Shown: positions 8,344 through 17,220, counted from the first letter of the stretch. The stretch: DNA of 64,000 bases from an uncultured Flavihumibacter sp. (GCA_902168105.1 CABHOY010000024.1:124001-188000); one strand, 5' to 3'. Notes: generated by a model not told the origin, from the sequence alone. Numbers and translations: made by a program.

Positions 8344-9024
8344 ATGAGGAAGGTAATATTGATAATATTTTTGTTATTAAATATAGCCGCAGTAAAGGCT
8401 CAGCGCAATATTATGCAGGAAAACAGGGTGCGGCTGGGTTTTAAACTGGACCCCACCGTTTTTTGGCTGCAGCCCCAGGAATCGGGAGTGGACCGTAATG
8501 GCTCCCGTGCCGGTGTCAGCTTTGGGATTATGGCAGACTTTCTGCTGGACGAATCCGGACGTTACGCTATTGCTTCCGGTCTGCAGGTCTCTACAACAGG
8601 TAGTACATTGAAATATGAAGCGAATAAGGGGCTGGAAGATTATAAACAGATCCCGGCAGAATATAAGCTTAAGCTCACTTATGTCGAGATCCCGTTTGCG
8701 CTGAAGCTTAAGACTGACGCAGACAATGGATTAGGCCTCTGGGGGCAGTTCGGTACTTATCTTGGCTTTCCCGTGCGTGGCCGGGCAGATGTTGTTAGCC
8801 TACAGGCCAACGATGACAAAGTAAACGTATTACGTGATATTACTCCTATCAATGTCGGTATGCTGATCGGCGCCGGTATTGAATACCCATTAGGCGACAG
8901 ATTATCGGGCATGGTTGGTCTCAGCTATCGTAACGGGTTCATAGATGTGACCCGCAATGGAAAATGGGATGATGGCAAGGTAAATATGAATAGCTTTGCA
9001 TTAAATCTGGGATTATTCTTTTAA
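8344..9024 (+). CDS. PorT-like outer-membrane beta-barrel protein
   Basis: A 226-residue protein with a signal peptide ending near residue 19 (AVKAQ) and a small barrel ending in a terminal Phe (LNLGLFF). Segments such as VRLGFKLDP, YVEIPFALKLK and VGMLIGAGIEYPLG are typical of the PorT/outer-membrane beta-barrel domain of Bacteroidota. It is divergent from gldB and 11 bp upstream of nadE, so likely co-transcribed with the latter. True PorT is a type IX secretion component; this protein belongs to the broad family and cannot be equated with it on sequence alone. Confidence 0.78.
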   Translation: MRKVILIIFLLLNIAAVKAQRNIMQENRVRLGFKLDPTVFWLQPQESGVDRNGSRAGVSFGIMADFLLDESGRYAIASGLQVSTTGSTLKYEANKGLEDYKQIPAEYKLKLTYVEIPFALKLKTDADNGLGLWGQFGTYLGFPVRGRADVVSLQANDDKVNVLRDITPINVGMLIGAGIEYPLGDRLSGMVGLSYRNGFIDVTRNGKWDDGKVNMNSFALNLGLFF

Positions 9025-9035
9025 AAGACGTTTAG

Positions 9036-10700
9036 ATGAAAATTATACTTGCTCAACAGAACTATCATATCGGCAATTTCGAGTTTAATATACAGAAGAT
9101 CCTGGACGGAATTAAAGCGGCCGAAGCGCAGGGAGCTGACCTGGTAGTATTCTCTGAGCTGTGTGTATGTGGTTACCCCCCAAGGGATTTCCTTGAATTT
9201 GAAGATTTTATCCAGCAATCATATGCTGCTATTGACAAAATAAAAGCGCATACTGCTAATATCGCTGTGCTGGTAGGTGGCCCGGGCCGGAACACACAAC
9301 CAGAAGGAAAAGACCTGTTCAATGCCGCCTGGTTCCTGCATGAAGGAGAAGTGAAACAGGTCATCCATAAAACGTTACTGCCTACTTATGATGTGTTTGA
9401 TGAGTACCGTTACTTTGAGCCGGCCTATGCATGGAATGTAGTGCCATTCAAAGGAAAGAAGCTGGCAGTGACCATCTGTGAAGATATCTGGAACCTGGGA
9501 GATAATCCGCTTTACAGGGTTTGTCCGATGGACCAGTTGATAGAACAGCAACCAGATGTGATGATCAACCTCTCTGCCTCTCCGTTTGACTATGATCATG
9601 CGCAAAACAGGAAGGAGATCATCCGTGCGAACGTGCGCAAGTATGGTATTCCCATGTACTACTGTAATACAGTAGGCTCCCAGACGGAGATCGTCTTTGA
9701 TGGCGGCTCTCTTATATTCGACCCTCAGGGTAACATCGTAAAGGAACTACCTTATTTCGAAGAGGCGATGGATGGTTATGACCTGGATGTATTGTTACAG
9801 TCCAAACAACCCGCACCGGATGTATCATATACGCCGGTATTGGAACTATTGCCTGAATATAACATTGATCGTATTCATCAGGCCATTGTAGTGGGGATAA
9901 AGGACTATTTCCAGAAAATGGGCTTTAAAAAGGCTATCCTGGGTTCTTCCGGCGGTATTGACAGCGCAGTAACGCTGGCTTTGGCTGTGGAAGCGCTCGG
10001 AAAAGAGAATGTACGGGCCATCCTGATGCCATCTCCCTACTCTACTGAACATTCTGTCGATGATGCTGTGGCGTTATCAAAAAGTCTTGATAACCCGTAT
10101 GATATCGTGCGCATCAATGATATTTACGACAGCTTCCTGCAAACCCTGCAGCCTTACTTTGAAGGTTTGCCGTTTAATGTAGCGGAGGAAAATACCCAGT
10201 CCCGTATCCGGGGCAACCTGCTAATGGGGTTAGCTAATAAGTTCGGATATATTCTGCTGAACACTTCGAATAAGAGTGAATTATCTACCGGTTACGGTAC
10301 GCTCTATGGAGATATGGCCGGTGGACTGGCCGTATTGGGAGATGTGTATAAAATGCAGGTCTATGCATTGGCCAGGTACATCAACCGTAATGGGGAGATC
10401 ATTCCGCAGAATATTATAGACAAGGCGCCATCGGCGGAGTTACGTCCTAATCAGAAAGATAGCGACAGTCTGCCTGACTATGCCGTCCTTGACAAGATCC
10501 TGTACCAGTACATTGAGCGCCGCCAGGGCCCTAAAGAGATCATAGCACAGGGATTCGATCCGGCGCTGGTAGCCCGTACACTCAAAATGGTCAATACCAA
10601 TGAGTATAAGCGTAACCAGTTCTGTCCCATCATTCGCGTCTCATCCAAAGCCTTTGGCGTAGGAAGAAGGGTGCCGATCGTAGGGAAATACCTTTCATAA
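9036..10700 (+). CDS. nadE: Glutamine-dependent NAD+ synthase
   Basis: A 554-residue two-domain enzyme that makes NAD+ from deamido-NAD+ using glutamine nitrogen and ATP. The N-terminal nitrilase domain shows its catalytic triad: Glu in FSELCVCGYPP, Lys in HKTLLPTYDVFDEYRYF and Cys in TICEDIWN. The C-terminal synthetase domain has the P-loop GSSGGIDSAV near residue 307 and NKSELSTGYGTLYGDMAG. The length matches Bacteroidota NadE. It lies 11 bp behind the PorT-like gene and is followed by an intergenic hairpin element. Confidence 0.96.
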   Translation: MKIILAQQNYHIGNFEFNIQKILDGIKAAEAQGADLVVFSELCVCGYPPRDFLEFEDFIQQSYAAIDKIKAHTANIAVLVGGPGRNTQPEGKDLFNAAWFLHEGEVKQVIHKTLLPTYDVFDEYRYFEPAYAWNVVPFKGKKLAVTICEDIWNLGDNPLYRVCPMDQLIEQQPDVMINLSASPFDYDHAQNRKEIIRANVRKYGIPMYYCNTVGSQTEIVFDGGSLIFDPQGNIVKELPYFEEAMDGYDLDVLLQSKQPAPDVSYTPVLELLPEYNIDRIHQAIVVGIKDYFQKMGFKKAILGSSGGIDSAVTLALAVEALGKENVRAILMPSPYSTEHSVDDAVALSKSLDNPYDIVRINDIYDSFLQTLQPYFEGLPFNVAEENTQSRIRGNLLMGLANKFGYILLNTSNKSELSTGYGTLYGDMAGGLAVLGDVYKMQVYALARYINRNGEIIPQNIIDKAPSAELRPNQKDSDSLPDYAVLDKILYQYIERRQGPKEIIAQGFDPALVARTLKMVNTNEYKRNQFCPIIRVSSKAFGVGRRVPIVGKYLS

Positions 10701-10711
10701 AAGAATTACCA

Positions 10712-10785
10712 AATTAATAATGGGGATTAAGGACCAGGGATGATAACAGTGTCATTCCCTAATTCTTAATCCCCAATTCCTAATT
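10712..10785. repeat. Imperfect inverted repeat (intergenic hairpin, copy B)
   Basis: Left arm about 10712-10748 and right arm about 10750-10785 pair imperfectly over roughly 33 positions. The right arm is highly similar to that of the hairpin at 3526-3604. The element ends directly before TATATTTG (10792-10799), an exact -7 consensus for serS. Confidence 0.7.
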
Positions 10786-10821
10786 GACTGTTATATTTGC
10801 TGAAATTTAATAAATCCTAAA

Positions 10822-12096
10822 ATGTTACAAGTTCCGTTCATTCGTCAAAACAAAGACCTGGTGCTGGAACGGCTCACTTTGAAAAATTTCAAGGAGCTGG
10901 GACTGGTAGATCAGGTAATAGAGCTTGACGACAAGCGCAAGAAATTAACCCTTGAGTATGATGAAACTAAGGCTAAAGCTAATTCGCTGTCAAAAGAGAT
11001 AGGTAAGCTGATGGCCCAGGGGAAGAAAGAAGAAGCGGAATCCCGTAAATCGGAAGTAACATCTCTGAACGAAAAACTGCATCCCATCAACGAAGAACTG
11101 GCCGCTGCAGAAAAGCTTTTGCATGATACGCTGGTAAAACTGCCTAACCTGCCTTCTGCGCTGGTCCCTCCGGGTAAAACGCCTGAAGATAACGTAGAGG
11201 TGCGCAAAGGCGGAGATATTCCTGCATTGCACGAAGGGGCGGTTCCTCACTGGGACCTGGCGAAGAAATACGACTTGATCGATTTCGAGCTGGGGAATAA
11301 GATCTCCGGCGCTGGTTTTCCAGTATATAAAAATCGTGGTGCACGTTTACAGCGCGCCATGATCCAGTATTTTCTGAACTACAATACCAGCAAAGGGTAC
11401 ACGGAATTCCAGGTGCCTCACCTGGTCAATGAGGCTTCCGGTTATGGTACAGGACAGCTGCCTGATAAGGAAGGACAGATGTACTTTGTAGGTGAAGATG
11501 AGTTATACCTTATCCCAACTGCTGAAGTACCGCTGACCAACTTATTCCGCGATGAGATCCTGAAAGACAGTGACCTGCCGGTAAAACTGACTGGTTACAC
11601 ACCTTGCTTCCGTCGTGAAGCCGGATCTTACGGTAAGGACGTACGTGGTCTTAACCGCCTGCACCAGTTCGACAAGGTGGAAGTAGTACAGATAGTACAC
11701 CCTGATAAGTCTTATGAGATACTTGACGAAATGGTAGCACATGTGGAAGAACTGGTGAAAGCACTGGAACTGCCATACCGTATTCTACGCCTATGTGGTG
11801 GCGATATGGGCTTCGGTTCTGCGCTTACCTACGATTTTGAAGTGTACAGTACTGCTCAGCAAAGATGGCTGGAAGTGAGCTCTGTTTCCAATTTCGAAGC
11901 TTTCCAGGCAAACCGTGCCAAGATCCGTTTTAAAGATGGTGGAGGCAAACCACAGCTGGTACATACGTTGAATGGCAGCTCCCTGGCATTGCCCCGTATC
12001 CTGGCCTGTATCCTGGAGAATAACCAGACGGCGGACGGTATTAATATTCCGAAGGTGCTGCAACCTTATTTTGGTGCAGATAAGATCGTGCTATAA
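10822..12096 (+). CDS. serS: Serine--tRNA ligase
   Basis: A 424-residue class II aminoacyl-tRNA synthetase that charges tRNA-Ser. Residues 1 to about 110 form the N-terminal coiled-coil arm (rich in Lys/Glu, IGKLMAQGKKEEAESRK) that grips the long variable arm of tRNA-Ser. Motif 2 is FRREAGSYGKDVRGLNRLHQF and motif 3 is NGSSLALPRILACILE. The start MLQVPFIRQNKD is standard. A -7 element TATATTTG lies at 10792-10799, about 23 bp before the ATG, and a terminator follows the gene, so it appears to be its own unit. Confidence 0.97.
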   Translation: MLQVPFIRQNKDLVLERLTLKNFKELGLVDQVIELDDKRKKLTLEYDETKAKANSLSKEIGKLMAQGKKEEAESRKSEVTSLNEKLHPINEELAAAEKLLHDTLVKLPNLPSALVPPGKTPEDNVEVRKGGDIPALHEGAVPHWDLAKKYDLIDFELGNKISGAGFPVYKNRGARLQRAMIQYFLNYNTSKGYTEFQVPHLVNEASGYGTGQLPDKEGQMYFVGEDELYLIPTAEVPLTNLFRDEILKDSDLPVKLTGYTPCFRREAGSYGKDVRGLNRLHQFDKVEVVQIVHPDKSYEILDEMVAHVEELVKALELPYRILRLCGGDMGFGSALTYDFEVYSTAQQRWLEVSSVSNFEAFQANRAKIRFKDGGGKPQLVHTLNGSSLALPRILACILENNQTADGINIPKVLQPYFGADKIVL

Positions 12097-12122
12097 ATAA
12101 AGAAATATTAAAATAATAGAAA

Positions 12123-12152
12123 AGCGTTGCATATGTTGCAGCGCTTTTTTTT
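12123..12152 (+). terminator. Terminator of serS
   Basis: The arms AGCGTTGCA and TTGCAGCGCT pair around a very short loop and are followed by eight T residues. It lies 27 bp after the serS stop and separates it from the acetyltransferase gene. Confidence 0.85.
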
Positions 12153-12157
12153 GTCGT

Positions 12158-12165
12158 TACATTTG
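12158..12165 (+). promoter_or_regulatory. Putative -7 element very close to a start codon
   Basis: TACATTTG fits TAnnTTTG exactly and ends 4 bp before the ATG at 12170. Transcription starting a few bases after the element would give a leaderless or nearly leaderless mRNA for the acetyltransferase. Confidence 0.45.
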
Positions 12166-12169
12166 TAGT

Positions 12170-12715
12170 ATGCAGCACTTCCTACCCAATGGCCAGGTAT
12201 TATTGGTGCGTCCGGCCCTTTTGGATGACGCTCCGGCATTGCTGGCGTTATTCCGGCAACTAACTACGGAAACAGATTTTCTGCTCATGACCCGGCAGGA
12301 AGCTGCGGAGCTGACTGTCGTTGACGAACGGGCCTTCATCAATGCTCTCTGTAATGAATCCAGGCATCTTCACCTGTTAGCGGTCGTTGAGGACCGGCTT
12401 ACAGGTTCCATTACTATCAAACAATCAGATCTGAAGAAAGAAGCCCACCTGGGACAATTAGGCATCGCCATCCTGCATGAGTATTGGAATATGGGTATCG
12501 GCCGCCGGTTAATGACCACCGCCATGCGTTGGGCGGAACAGCATAAAGAACTGGAAGTTATTCATCTCAACGTATTTGCAAATAATGAAAGAGCTATCCA
12601 GTTGTATCGTAACTTTGGTTTCCTGGAATATGGACGTTTGCTTCAGGGATTTAAGCAAACGGATGGTACATACGGTGATTCAATATTAATGTCTAAAAGG
12701 ATAAAGAACGGATGA
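12170..12715 (+). CDS. GNAT family N-acetyltransferase
   Basis: A 181-residue GNAT acetyltransferase that would transfer an acetyl group from acetyl-CoA to an amine. The acetyl-CoA loop (motif A) is WNMGIGRRLM near residue 105, followed by LNVFANNERAIQLYRNFGF (motif B region), both standard. It starts the unit with the ThiF/rhodanese gene, whose ATG overlaps its stop (ATGA). The substrate is unknown. The nearest -7 element lies only 4 bp before the ATG. A later start would remove the conserved beta1 region, so the ATG at 12170 is kept. Confidence 0.88.
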   Translation: MQHFLPNGQVLLVRPALLDDAPALLALFRQLTTETDFLLMTRQEAAELTVVDERAFINALCNESRHLHLLAVVEDRLTGSITIKQSDLKKEAHLGQLGIAILHEYWNMGIGRRLMTTAMRWAEQHKELEVIHLNVFANNERAIQLYRNFGFLEYGRLLQGFKQTDGTYGDSILMSKRIKNG

Positions 12716-13797
12716 TGCAACGATATGACAGACACCTGAAACTGGAAGGCTTCGGTCCCGCAAAACAACAACTGCTCAATAATGCAGCAGTACTCGTAAT
12801 AGGTGCAGGAGGATTAGGAGTGCCCGTATTGCAATATCTTACGGCAATGGGAATTGGAAAGATCGGTGTCGTGGAACACGATGATATTTCTCTCACGAAC
12901 CTGCAAAGACAGGTCCTTTATAACACAGACGAAGTAGGCAGCCCGAAATTGAAGACAGCTATACAGCGATTACATCAGCTAAACCCGGAAGTACAGTTCT
13001 CTATGTACGACACCTGGATCACACCTGATAATGCGCTGGATATTATCAGTCCTTATGATGTAGTGGTGGACTGCACAGATAACTTTGGCACCCGCTACCT
13101 GGTAAATGACGCCTGTGTAATACTGAATAAGCCCTTTGTATACGGGGCTATCCACAAATATGAAGGCCAGGTCAGTGTGTTCAACTACAAGGGTAGCGCT
13201 ACTTACCGTTGCCTGTTTCCTGAACAGCCGGAGCCCGGTACTATGCTGAACTGTAGTGATATTGGCGTATTAGGTATACTACCAGGCATCGTTGGCTCTT
13301 ACCAGGCAAATGAAACAGTAAAGATCATTGCCGGCATCGGTGAGCCACTGAGTAACCAGTTATTAACGATTGATACGCTATATAACATTCATCACACTTT
13401 TCAGATCAAACCTGTTCCTGGTAATCATAATATTACTGAACTGCAGGAAAGTTATGATCAACCCTGCGACGTCGGCGGTGTGAAAAGTCTCTCCGTACAT
13501 CAGTTACAGGATTGGCTGGAAACAGAAAAGCCGCTGCAGCTGATAGATGTTAGAGAAGCGGACGAATGGGAAATATGCCATATACCACAGGCCATGCATG
13601 TGCCAATGCGCATGGTAGGAAGTATTATTCCAAAACTGAGAAGGGACCAGCCGATCGCATTATTGTGCCATCACGGCATGCGTAGTCTGGCAGTAGCACA
13701 ACAGCTCGATGCAGCAGGCTTCCCGGCAGTATACAATATCGAAGGAGGCATCCACGCATGGGCTGCCGAGATTGATGTGGAAATGAACACTTATTAA
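12712..13797 (+). CDS. ThiF/MoeB-type adenylyltransferase with C-terminal rhodanese domain
   Basis: A 361-residue fusion that would activate the C-terminal glycine of a sulfur carrier (such as MoaD) by adenylation and supply sulfur through rhodanese. The ATP loop GAGGLGVPVL lies near residues 30-39, the Asp of DCTDNFGTRYLVND follows, and NCSDIG near 180 holds the active Cys. The rhodanese domain (from about 255) has its Cys in LLCHHGMRS. In the usual zinc-binding CxxC of MoeB the first Cys is Thr here (TYRC) and no second CxxC is seen, so the zinc site is lost. It overlaps the GNAT gene by 4 bp and sits 8 bp from the TauE gene; the nearby moaD suggests a MoeB role. Confidence 0.88.
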   Translation: MMQRYDRHLKLEGFGPAKQQLLNNAAVLVIGAGGLGVPVLQYLTAMGIGKIGVVEHDDISLTNLQRQVLYNTDEVGSPKLKTAIQRLHQLNPEVQFSMYDTWITPDNALDIISPYDVVVDCTDNFGTRYLVNDACVILNKPFVYGAIHKYEGQVSVFNYKGSATYRCLFPEQPEPGTMLNCSDIGVLGILPGIVGSYQANETVKIIAGIGEPLSNQLLTIDTLYNIHHTFQIKPVPGNHNITELQESYDQPCDVGGVKSLSVHQLQDWLETEKPLQLIDVREADEWEICHIPQAMHVPMRMVGSIIPKLRRDQPIALLCHHGMRSLAVAQQLDAAGFPAVYNIEGGIHAWAAEIDVEMNTY

Positions 13798-13805
13798 TTT
13801 GGCTT

Positions 13806-14549
13806 ATGTCTGTTGAGCTTTGCATACTGTTCTTTACAATAGCCCTCTTATATGCTTCCGCCGGTTTTGGCGGAGGTTCCAGTTACCTTGCTTTGATGGC
13901 ATTATGGAGTGTAGACTTCCAACTCATGAAGTCCACGGCATTGCTTTGTAACGTAGTGGTGGTAACCGGAGGTGTCTATCATTTTTATCGTGTAGGCCAA
14001 TTGCCGCTAAAGAGAGCCTTACAATTGAGTTTGATCAGTGTGCCATTTGCTTTTGCGGGTAGTTACCTGCCATTGAAACAGCATACCTTCTTCCTGCTGT
14101 TAGGAATAGCATTGACGACCGCAGCACTGTTGATGTGTTATAAATTGTTCCTGGAAAAGGAATATGCACCAGATCCTCAGGCGCAAAAAACTTATAAATA
14201 CAGTGTTGTAGGTGCTGCTATCGGATTATTATCGGGTATGACGGGAATTGGCGGAGGTATCTATCTGTCCCCGGTATTACGTTTAGGGCGTTATGATACA
14301 GCAAAGAAAATAGCAGGGATCTGTAGTGTATTTATACTTGTAAATTCTATCGGAGGCTTATTGGGTCAGGCCAGCAAAAGAGAGATTTTATTTGATCTTC
14401 ACTTTGCAGGCCCGCTTTTATTGTCAGTTATTGTTGGCGGACAAATAGGCGCCCGTTTGAGTGCCGCAGTCTTGAAACCACGCATTGTGGAAGGCGCTAC
14501 GGCATTACTGATATTGTACGCTGGCGTCAGAATGCTTATCCAGGGGTAA
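13806..14549 (+). CDS. TauE/SafE family sulfite or sulfonate exporter
   Basis: A 247-residue inner-membrane protein with about seven to eight hydrophobic segments. The two TauE-family repeats are visible, the first with ASAGFGGGSSYLALMAL (about 18-34) and the second with GLLSGMTGIGGGIYLSPVL near 138-156. TSUP proteins move sulfite, sulfonates or related organic anions. It follows the ThiF/rhodanese gene by 8 bp, which ties it to sulfur handling in the cofactor region. Its last 45 bp overlap the 3' end of the convergent PepSY gene. Confidence 0.85.
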   Translation: MSVELCILFFTIALLYASAGFGGGSSYLALMALWSVDFQLMKSTALLCNVVVVTGGVYHFYRVGQLPLKRALQLSLISVPFAFAGSYLPLKQHTFFLLLGIALTTAALLMCYKLFLEKEYAPDPQAQKTYKYSVVGAAIGLLSGMTGIGGGIYLSPVLRLGRYDTAKKIAGICSVFILVNSIGGLLGQASKREILFDLHFAGPLLLSVIVGGQIGARLSAAVLKPRIVEGATALLILYAGVRMLIQG

Positions 14550-15683
14550 TACTTTTGCTTTTACAACGTTTACTTTAGCTGCTGTTTTTTTCTTCTTCTT
14601 TCTGCCCATCCATATCAGGAACCCGGATATAGGCAAACTGAAGGCGACCAGGGCGGCGATCAGCGATATTATTTTAGTAGGTATGCCATATATACTTCCT
14701 CTATGTAACGCATACATCCATTTCCGGGCGATGTTCGCTTTGCTGTCATTGTCATACAGACGTACCTGCACTAGTTTTGCCGTTCCGGCCTGGAAATAAA
14801 GGAAATCATTCACATTAGCATGTCTTGTTCTGTTCTCTTTTGAAGTAGCGAGAGACAGGCTGTCATTGTCAGCAAAACGGATCGTAATGGTTCCTTCATA
14901 TGGCAGCTGCTCGTTGGTCGTAGCTACGATCTTGTCCAGGTAGGCAATGCCACTATTCTTTACAGGCAGACTTTCAGGCGGTGGTACTTTATATTGTTTG
15001 GTATTTCCGTCGAGAGCAAGATAGATCAGGTTGTTCACCCATTTGAAGCTCCATGCTACGCCCGTCAGACCAATAACCAGCAGTACGATATGTATATAGA
15101 AGCCGGATACGGCATGTAGGTCCCAGTTAAGCCTTTTAAATGATGCATCCCATTTTATACGTAAACGCTGTTTGCGGTTTTTCCTTTTCGGCCACCATAA
15201 TATCAGACCAGTCAGGATCATGATGACGAAAATAGAACAGGAAATGCCGGTAATGAGTTTACCCGTTTCGCCCATACAGAGAAAACGATGTAGGTCCAAT
15301 ACGACCGTAAAGAACCGTTTGTTGCCCGGAATAGATTCTATGATCTGACCAGTATAAGGATTGACAGCAACGTACAGCTGATTTTTGGAGGTTTTAGCTT
15401 TTCCTTTTCGTAAAAGATAAACAACACTACGGTCGGCCTCGGGTTCTACGGTGATGTTGCCGAGTTTATATTTAGGATTTTCCCTTTGAACGTAGGCGGT
15501 CAGATTATCCAGCGGCTGCCTGGCAGTATTGGCCGGCACCTCTACGTAAAAAAAAGACGACATGAACGCATGTTCCAGTTCGTCTTCAAATACGAGCAAG
15601 CTGCCAGTTCCTGCCACTATCAGGACCACGATACCGGAAGCTATTCCAAGCCAGAGATGTAACCAGCCAAATATTTTTTTCAT
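14505..15683 (-). CDS. PepSY-associated TM helix protein
   Basis: A 392-residue membrane protein of the PepSY_TM family, with transmembrane segments near residues 10-32, 140-165, 190-215 and 335-360. The N-terminus (WLHLWLGIASGIVVLIVAGTG) and LHAVSGFYIHI are characteristic. Such proteins are often encoded near siderophore receptors and are proposed ferric-siderophore reductases; no receptor lies next to this one. Its basic C-terminal tail (KKKKKTAAK) overlaps the end of the tauE-like gene by 45 bp on the opposite strand. Function beyond family is unknown. Confidence 0.85.
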   Translation of the reverse strand: MKKIFGWLHLWLGIASGIVVLIVAGTGSLLVFEDELEHAFMSSFFYVEVPANTARQPLDNLTAYVQRENPKYKLGNITVEPEADRSVVYLLRKGKAKTSKNQLYVAVNPYTGQIIESIPGNKRFFTVVLDLHRFLCMGETGKLITGISCSIFVIMILTGLILWWPKRKNRKQRLRIKWDASFKRLNWDLHAVSGFYIHIVLLVIGLTGVAWSFKWVNNLIYLALDGNTKQYKVPPPESLPVKNSGIAYLDKIVATTNEQLPYEGTITIRFADNDSLSLATSKENRTRHANVNDFLYFQAGTAKLVQVRLYDNDSKANIARKWMYALHRGSIYGIPTKIISLIAALVAFSLPISGFLIWMGRKKKKKTAAKVNVVKAKVLPLDKHSDASVQYQ

Positions 15684-16001
15684 GATCAGATTCTAAATTG
15701 ACATTTTTGTCTGTCATCTCCCTGGAAATAGATATAGGAAAATGTTCATTTGAAGCTTTTGGTAAAGCTGCCGAACACCGATTGACAGATTTTCCACAAA
15801 GAACGATCAGGAATGACCACCTCAATGATCAAATCGGGAAAAAGATTTACGCAAAGCGGAAAACCAGGTAAATAATGCTTCAATGTCAGCGACGGGTCAT
15901 ATTTTATAGCCTATTAAAAAAGATAGTGCCAGCCAGAGCATTTTTAATGCCTTTATGAACTGAAGGCATTGTATACTGGTCTGTAAAATTTAAATGCGTG
16001 A
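15684..16001. other. Gene-free stretch of 318 bp
   Basis: This is the upstream region of the PepSY gene and the downstream region of the DUF7009-like gene. I see no convincing ORF. A small dyad AATGCCTT/AAGGCATT near 15950-15971 lies 30 bp past the stop of the latter gene but lacks a clear T tract. Confidence 0.5.
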
Positions 16002-16370
16002 TTAGCAGTTTGTTGCGGGATTTTCGAACGCATTACTATCATCCTCACTGCGTTCAGTCAGGCATTTAAAGTCCTTCTCAACAAGGATACTTAATACGGA
16101 ACCATCTGCATTGGGAATTTCGGCAGAGAAGCCTACCTGATCTGAATTGGTCCACTGTTCAACCTGTTCTTTCGGGAAGGAAAGATGTATTGCAGAAGCT
16201 TCCAGTTTAATAAAGGGTGCATTGCTGCCGTTTTTTGCCTTTATACAGAAATGAAGGTTGCCAGCGCCGATGGTAGTGCTTTCTTCAACTTTCCCATCAG
16301 CTTTTAATGCTTCAATATCTTTTTTGTCCAAACGGTAGCGTATGCTGTTACCCCTGATCCTGATTTTCAT
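16002..16370 (-). CDS. DUF7009-like small protein
   Basis: A 122-residue cytoplasmic protein starting MKIRIRGNSIRYRLDKKD, with the middle part GNLHFCIKAKNGS and a C-terminal SILVEKDFKCL, ending in Cys. I recognise the N-terminus as that of a small family of unknown function (DUF7009) found in Bacteroidota and often located close to molybdenum cofactor genes; the name is from memory. It is divergent from moaD, with 76 bp between the starts. No catalytic motif is visible. Confidence 0.65.
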   Translation of the reverse strand: MKIRIRGNSIRYRLDKKDIEALKADGKVEESTTIGAGNLHFCIKAKNGSNAPFIKLEASAIHLSFPKEQVEQWTNSDQVGFSAEIPNADGSVLSILVEKDFKCLTERSEDDSNAFENPATNC

Positions 16371-16446
16371 CTTATGTTTTTTTGATATGTCACCTGTTTA
16401 AAATTACTACATTATCGTAGCTTTATTCAAATTTCATGAAAGGGAT

Positions 16447-16677
16447 ATGCGCATTTTACTATTCGGCATAGCGAAAGACATAGCAGGTGCACCTGTTATT
16501 ACGGTAGATGGGATTACTTCTGTAGCAGCACTCAGGACCTGGTTGTATACAAAATATCCATCGTTGGAGCAGTTACGTTCATTGATGATTGCAGTCAATA
16601 AAGTATACGCCAATGATGAAGATGTATTACAACCAGGAGATGAAATTGCGGTGATACCGCCGGTGAGTGGAGGATGA
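16447..16677 (+). CDS. moaD: Molybdopterin synthase sulfur carrier subunit MoaD
   Basis: A 76-residue ubiquitin-like protein that ends in PVSGG; the terminal Gly-Gly is adenylated and thiocarboxylated to donate sulfur to molybdopterin. The FGIAKDIAG start and the ending DEIAVIPPVSGG are typical, as is the length. Its partner moaE lies 870 bp downstream, not adjacent as usual, with three reverse-strand small ORFs between. The ThiF/rhodanese protein encoded at 12.7 kb is the likely activating enzyme. Confidence 0.94.
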   Translation: MRILLFGIAKDIAGAPVITVDGITSVAALRTWLYTKYPSLEQLRSLMIAVNKVYANDEDVLQPGDEIAVIPPVSGG

Positions 16678-16679
16678 TA

Positions 16680-16976
16680 TTAGTCGTTTCTCATCTTGCC
16701 TAATCTGTCAATCATATCTTCTAAGCGTTTTATTTTAACAGACATGCGAGCTTCCTCCAGTTTCTTTACACTTGCTCGAGGAGCAGAAGGCTCCTTTTTT
16801 AAAAGCTTTAGTTTTTTAGAAATGATTCGTTCATTTTGTATGTTCGAGAGCATTTCAAAAAGAGATTTACATTGACTTAATACATTCCGTTTCCCGCACC
16901 AATAGCATCTGCGTAAGAAGAGCGTTTGTCCTTTCGTAATTTGTTGGTTGGACTGGTTAACCTGGCAAATGGACAT
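16680..16976 (-). CDS. Hypothetical coiled-coil protein
   Basis: A 98-residue basic protein with no recognised family. Its stop is two bases from the moaD stop on the opposite strand. The N-terminal part has three Cys (CYWCGKRNVLSQC), possibly a metal site, and the rest is a charged, heptad-like helix (KKLEEARMSVKIKRLEDMIDRL). It could start later, at the Met of MLSNIQ. The region is AT-rich. It may be a real gene of the small insert between moaD and moaE, but coding is not proven. Confidence 0.45.
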   Translation of the reverse strand: MSICQVNQSNQQITKGQTLFLRRCYWCGKRNVLSQCKSLFEMLSNIQNERIISKKLKLLKKEPSAPRASVKKLEEARMSVKIKRLEDMIDRLGKMRND

Positions 16977-17031
16977 GAATTTTAGGTTAGCAAAAGATAA
17001 AGCGCACGATTGTCCTTTGGGTAAGCAGTTG

Positions 17032-17220
17032 TTAGTCCTTTGGCTCGTAGCTGTAGTTTTCAGGATCAGCTTTAAACTTCTTAATTTCTTCCTGCATATC
17101 AGCGAATATTTCTTTATTTACTCTTCTGAGTTCTGCAATGTATCTTATCATTGGAATGATAGGATGCAGGATGCTTGCAATACAAACAGCTAAAATAATG
17201 TTGTGTGCAATAGGATTCAT
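17032..17220 (-). CDS. Small single-pass membrane protein (paralogue 1)
   Basis: A 62-residue protein with one transmembrane helix (about residues 4-25, MNPIAHNIILAVCIASILHP) and a charged cytoplasmic tail ending ADPENYSYEPKD. The next upstream gene encodes a clear paralogue with the same MNPI start, helix, charged linker and Asn-Pro/Pro-Glu-x-Tyr ending. The 10 bases before both ATGs (TGTTTGTC and flanks) also match, which supports both the duplication and the start. No known family or function. Confidence 0.7.
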   Translation of the reverse strand: MNPIAHNIILAVCIASILHPIIPMIRYIAELRRVNKEIFADMQEEIKKFKADPENYSYEPKD

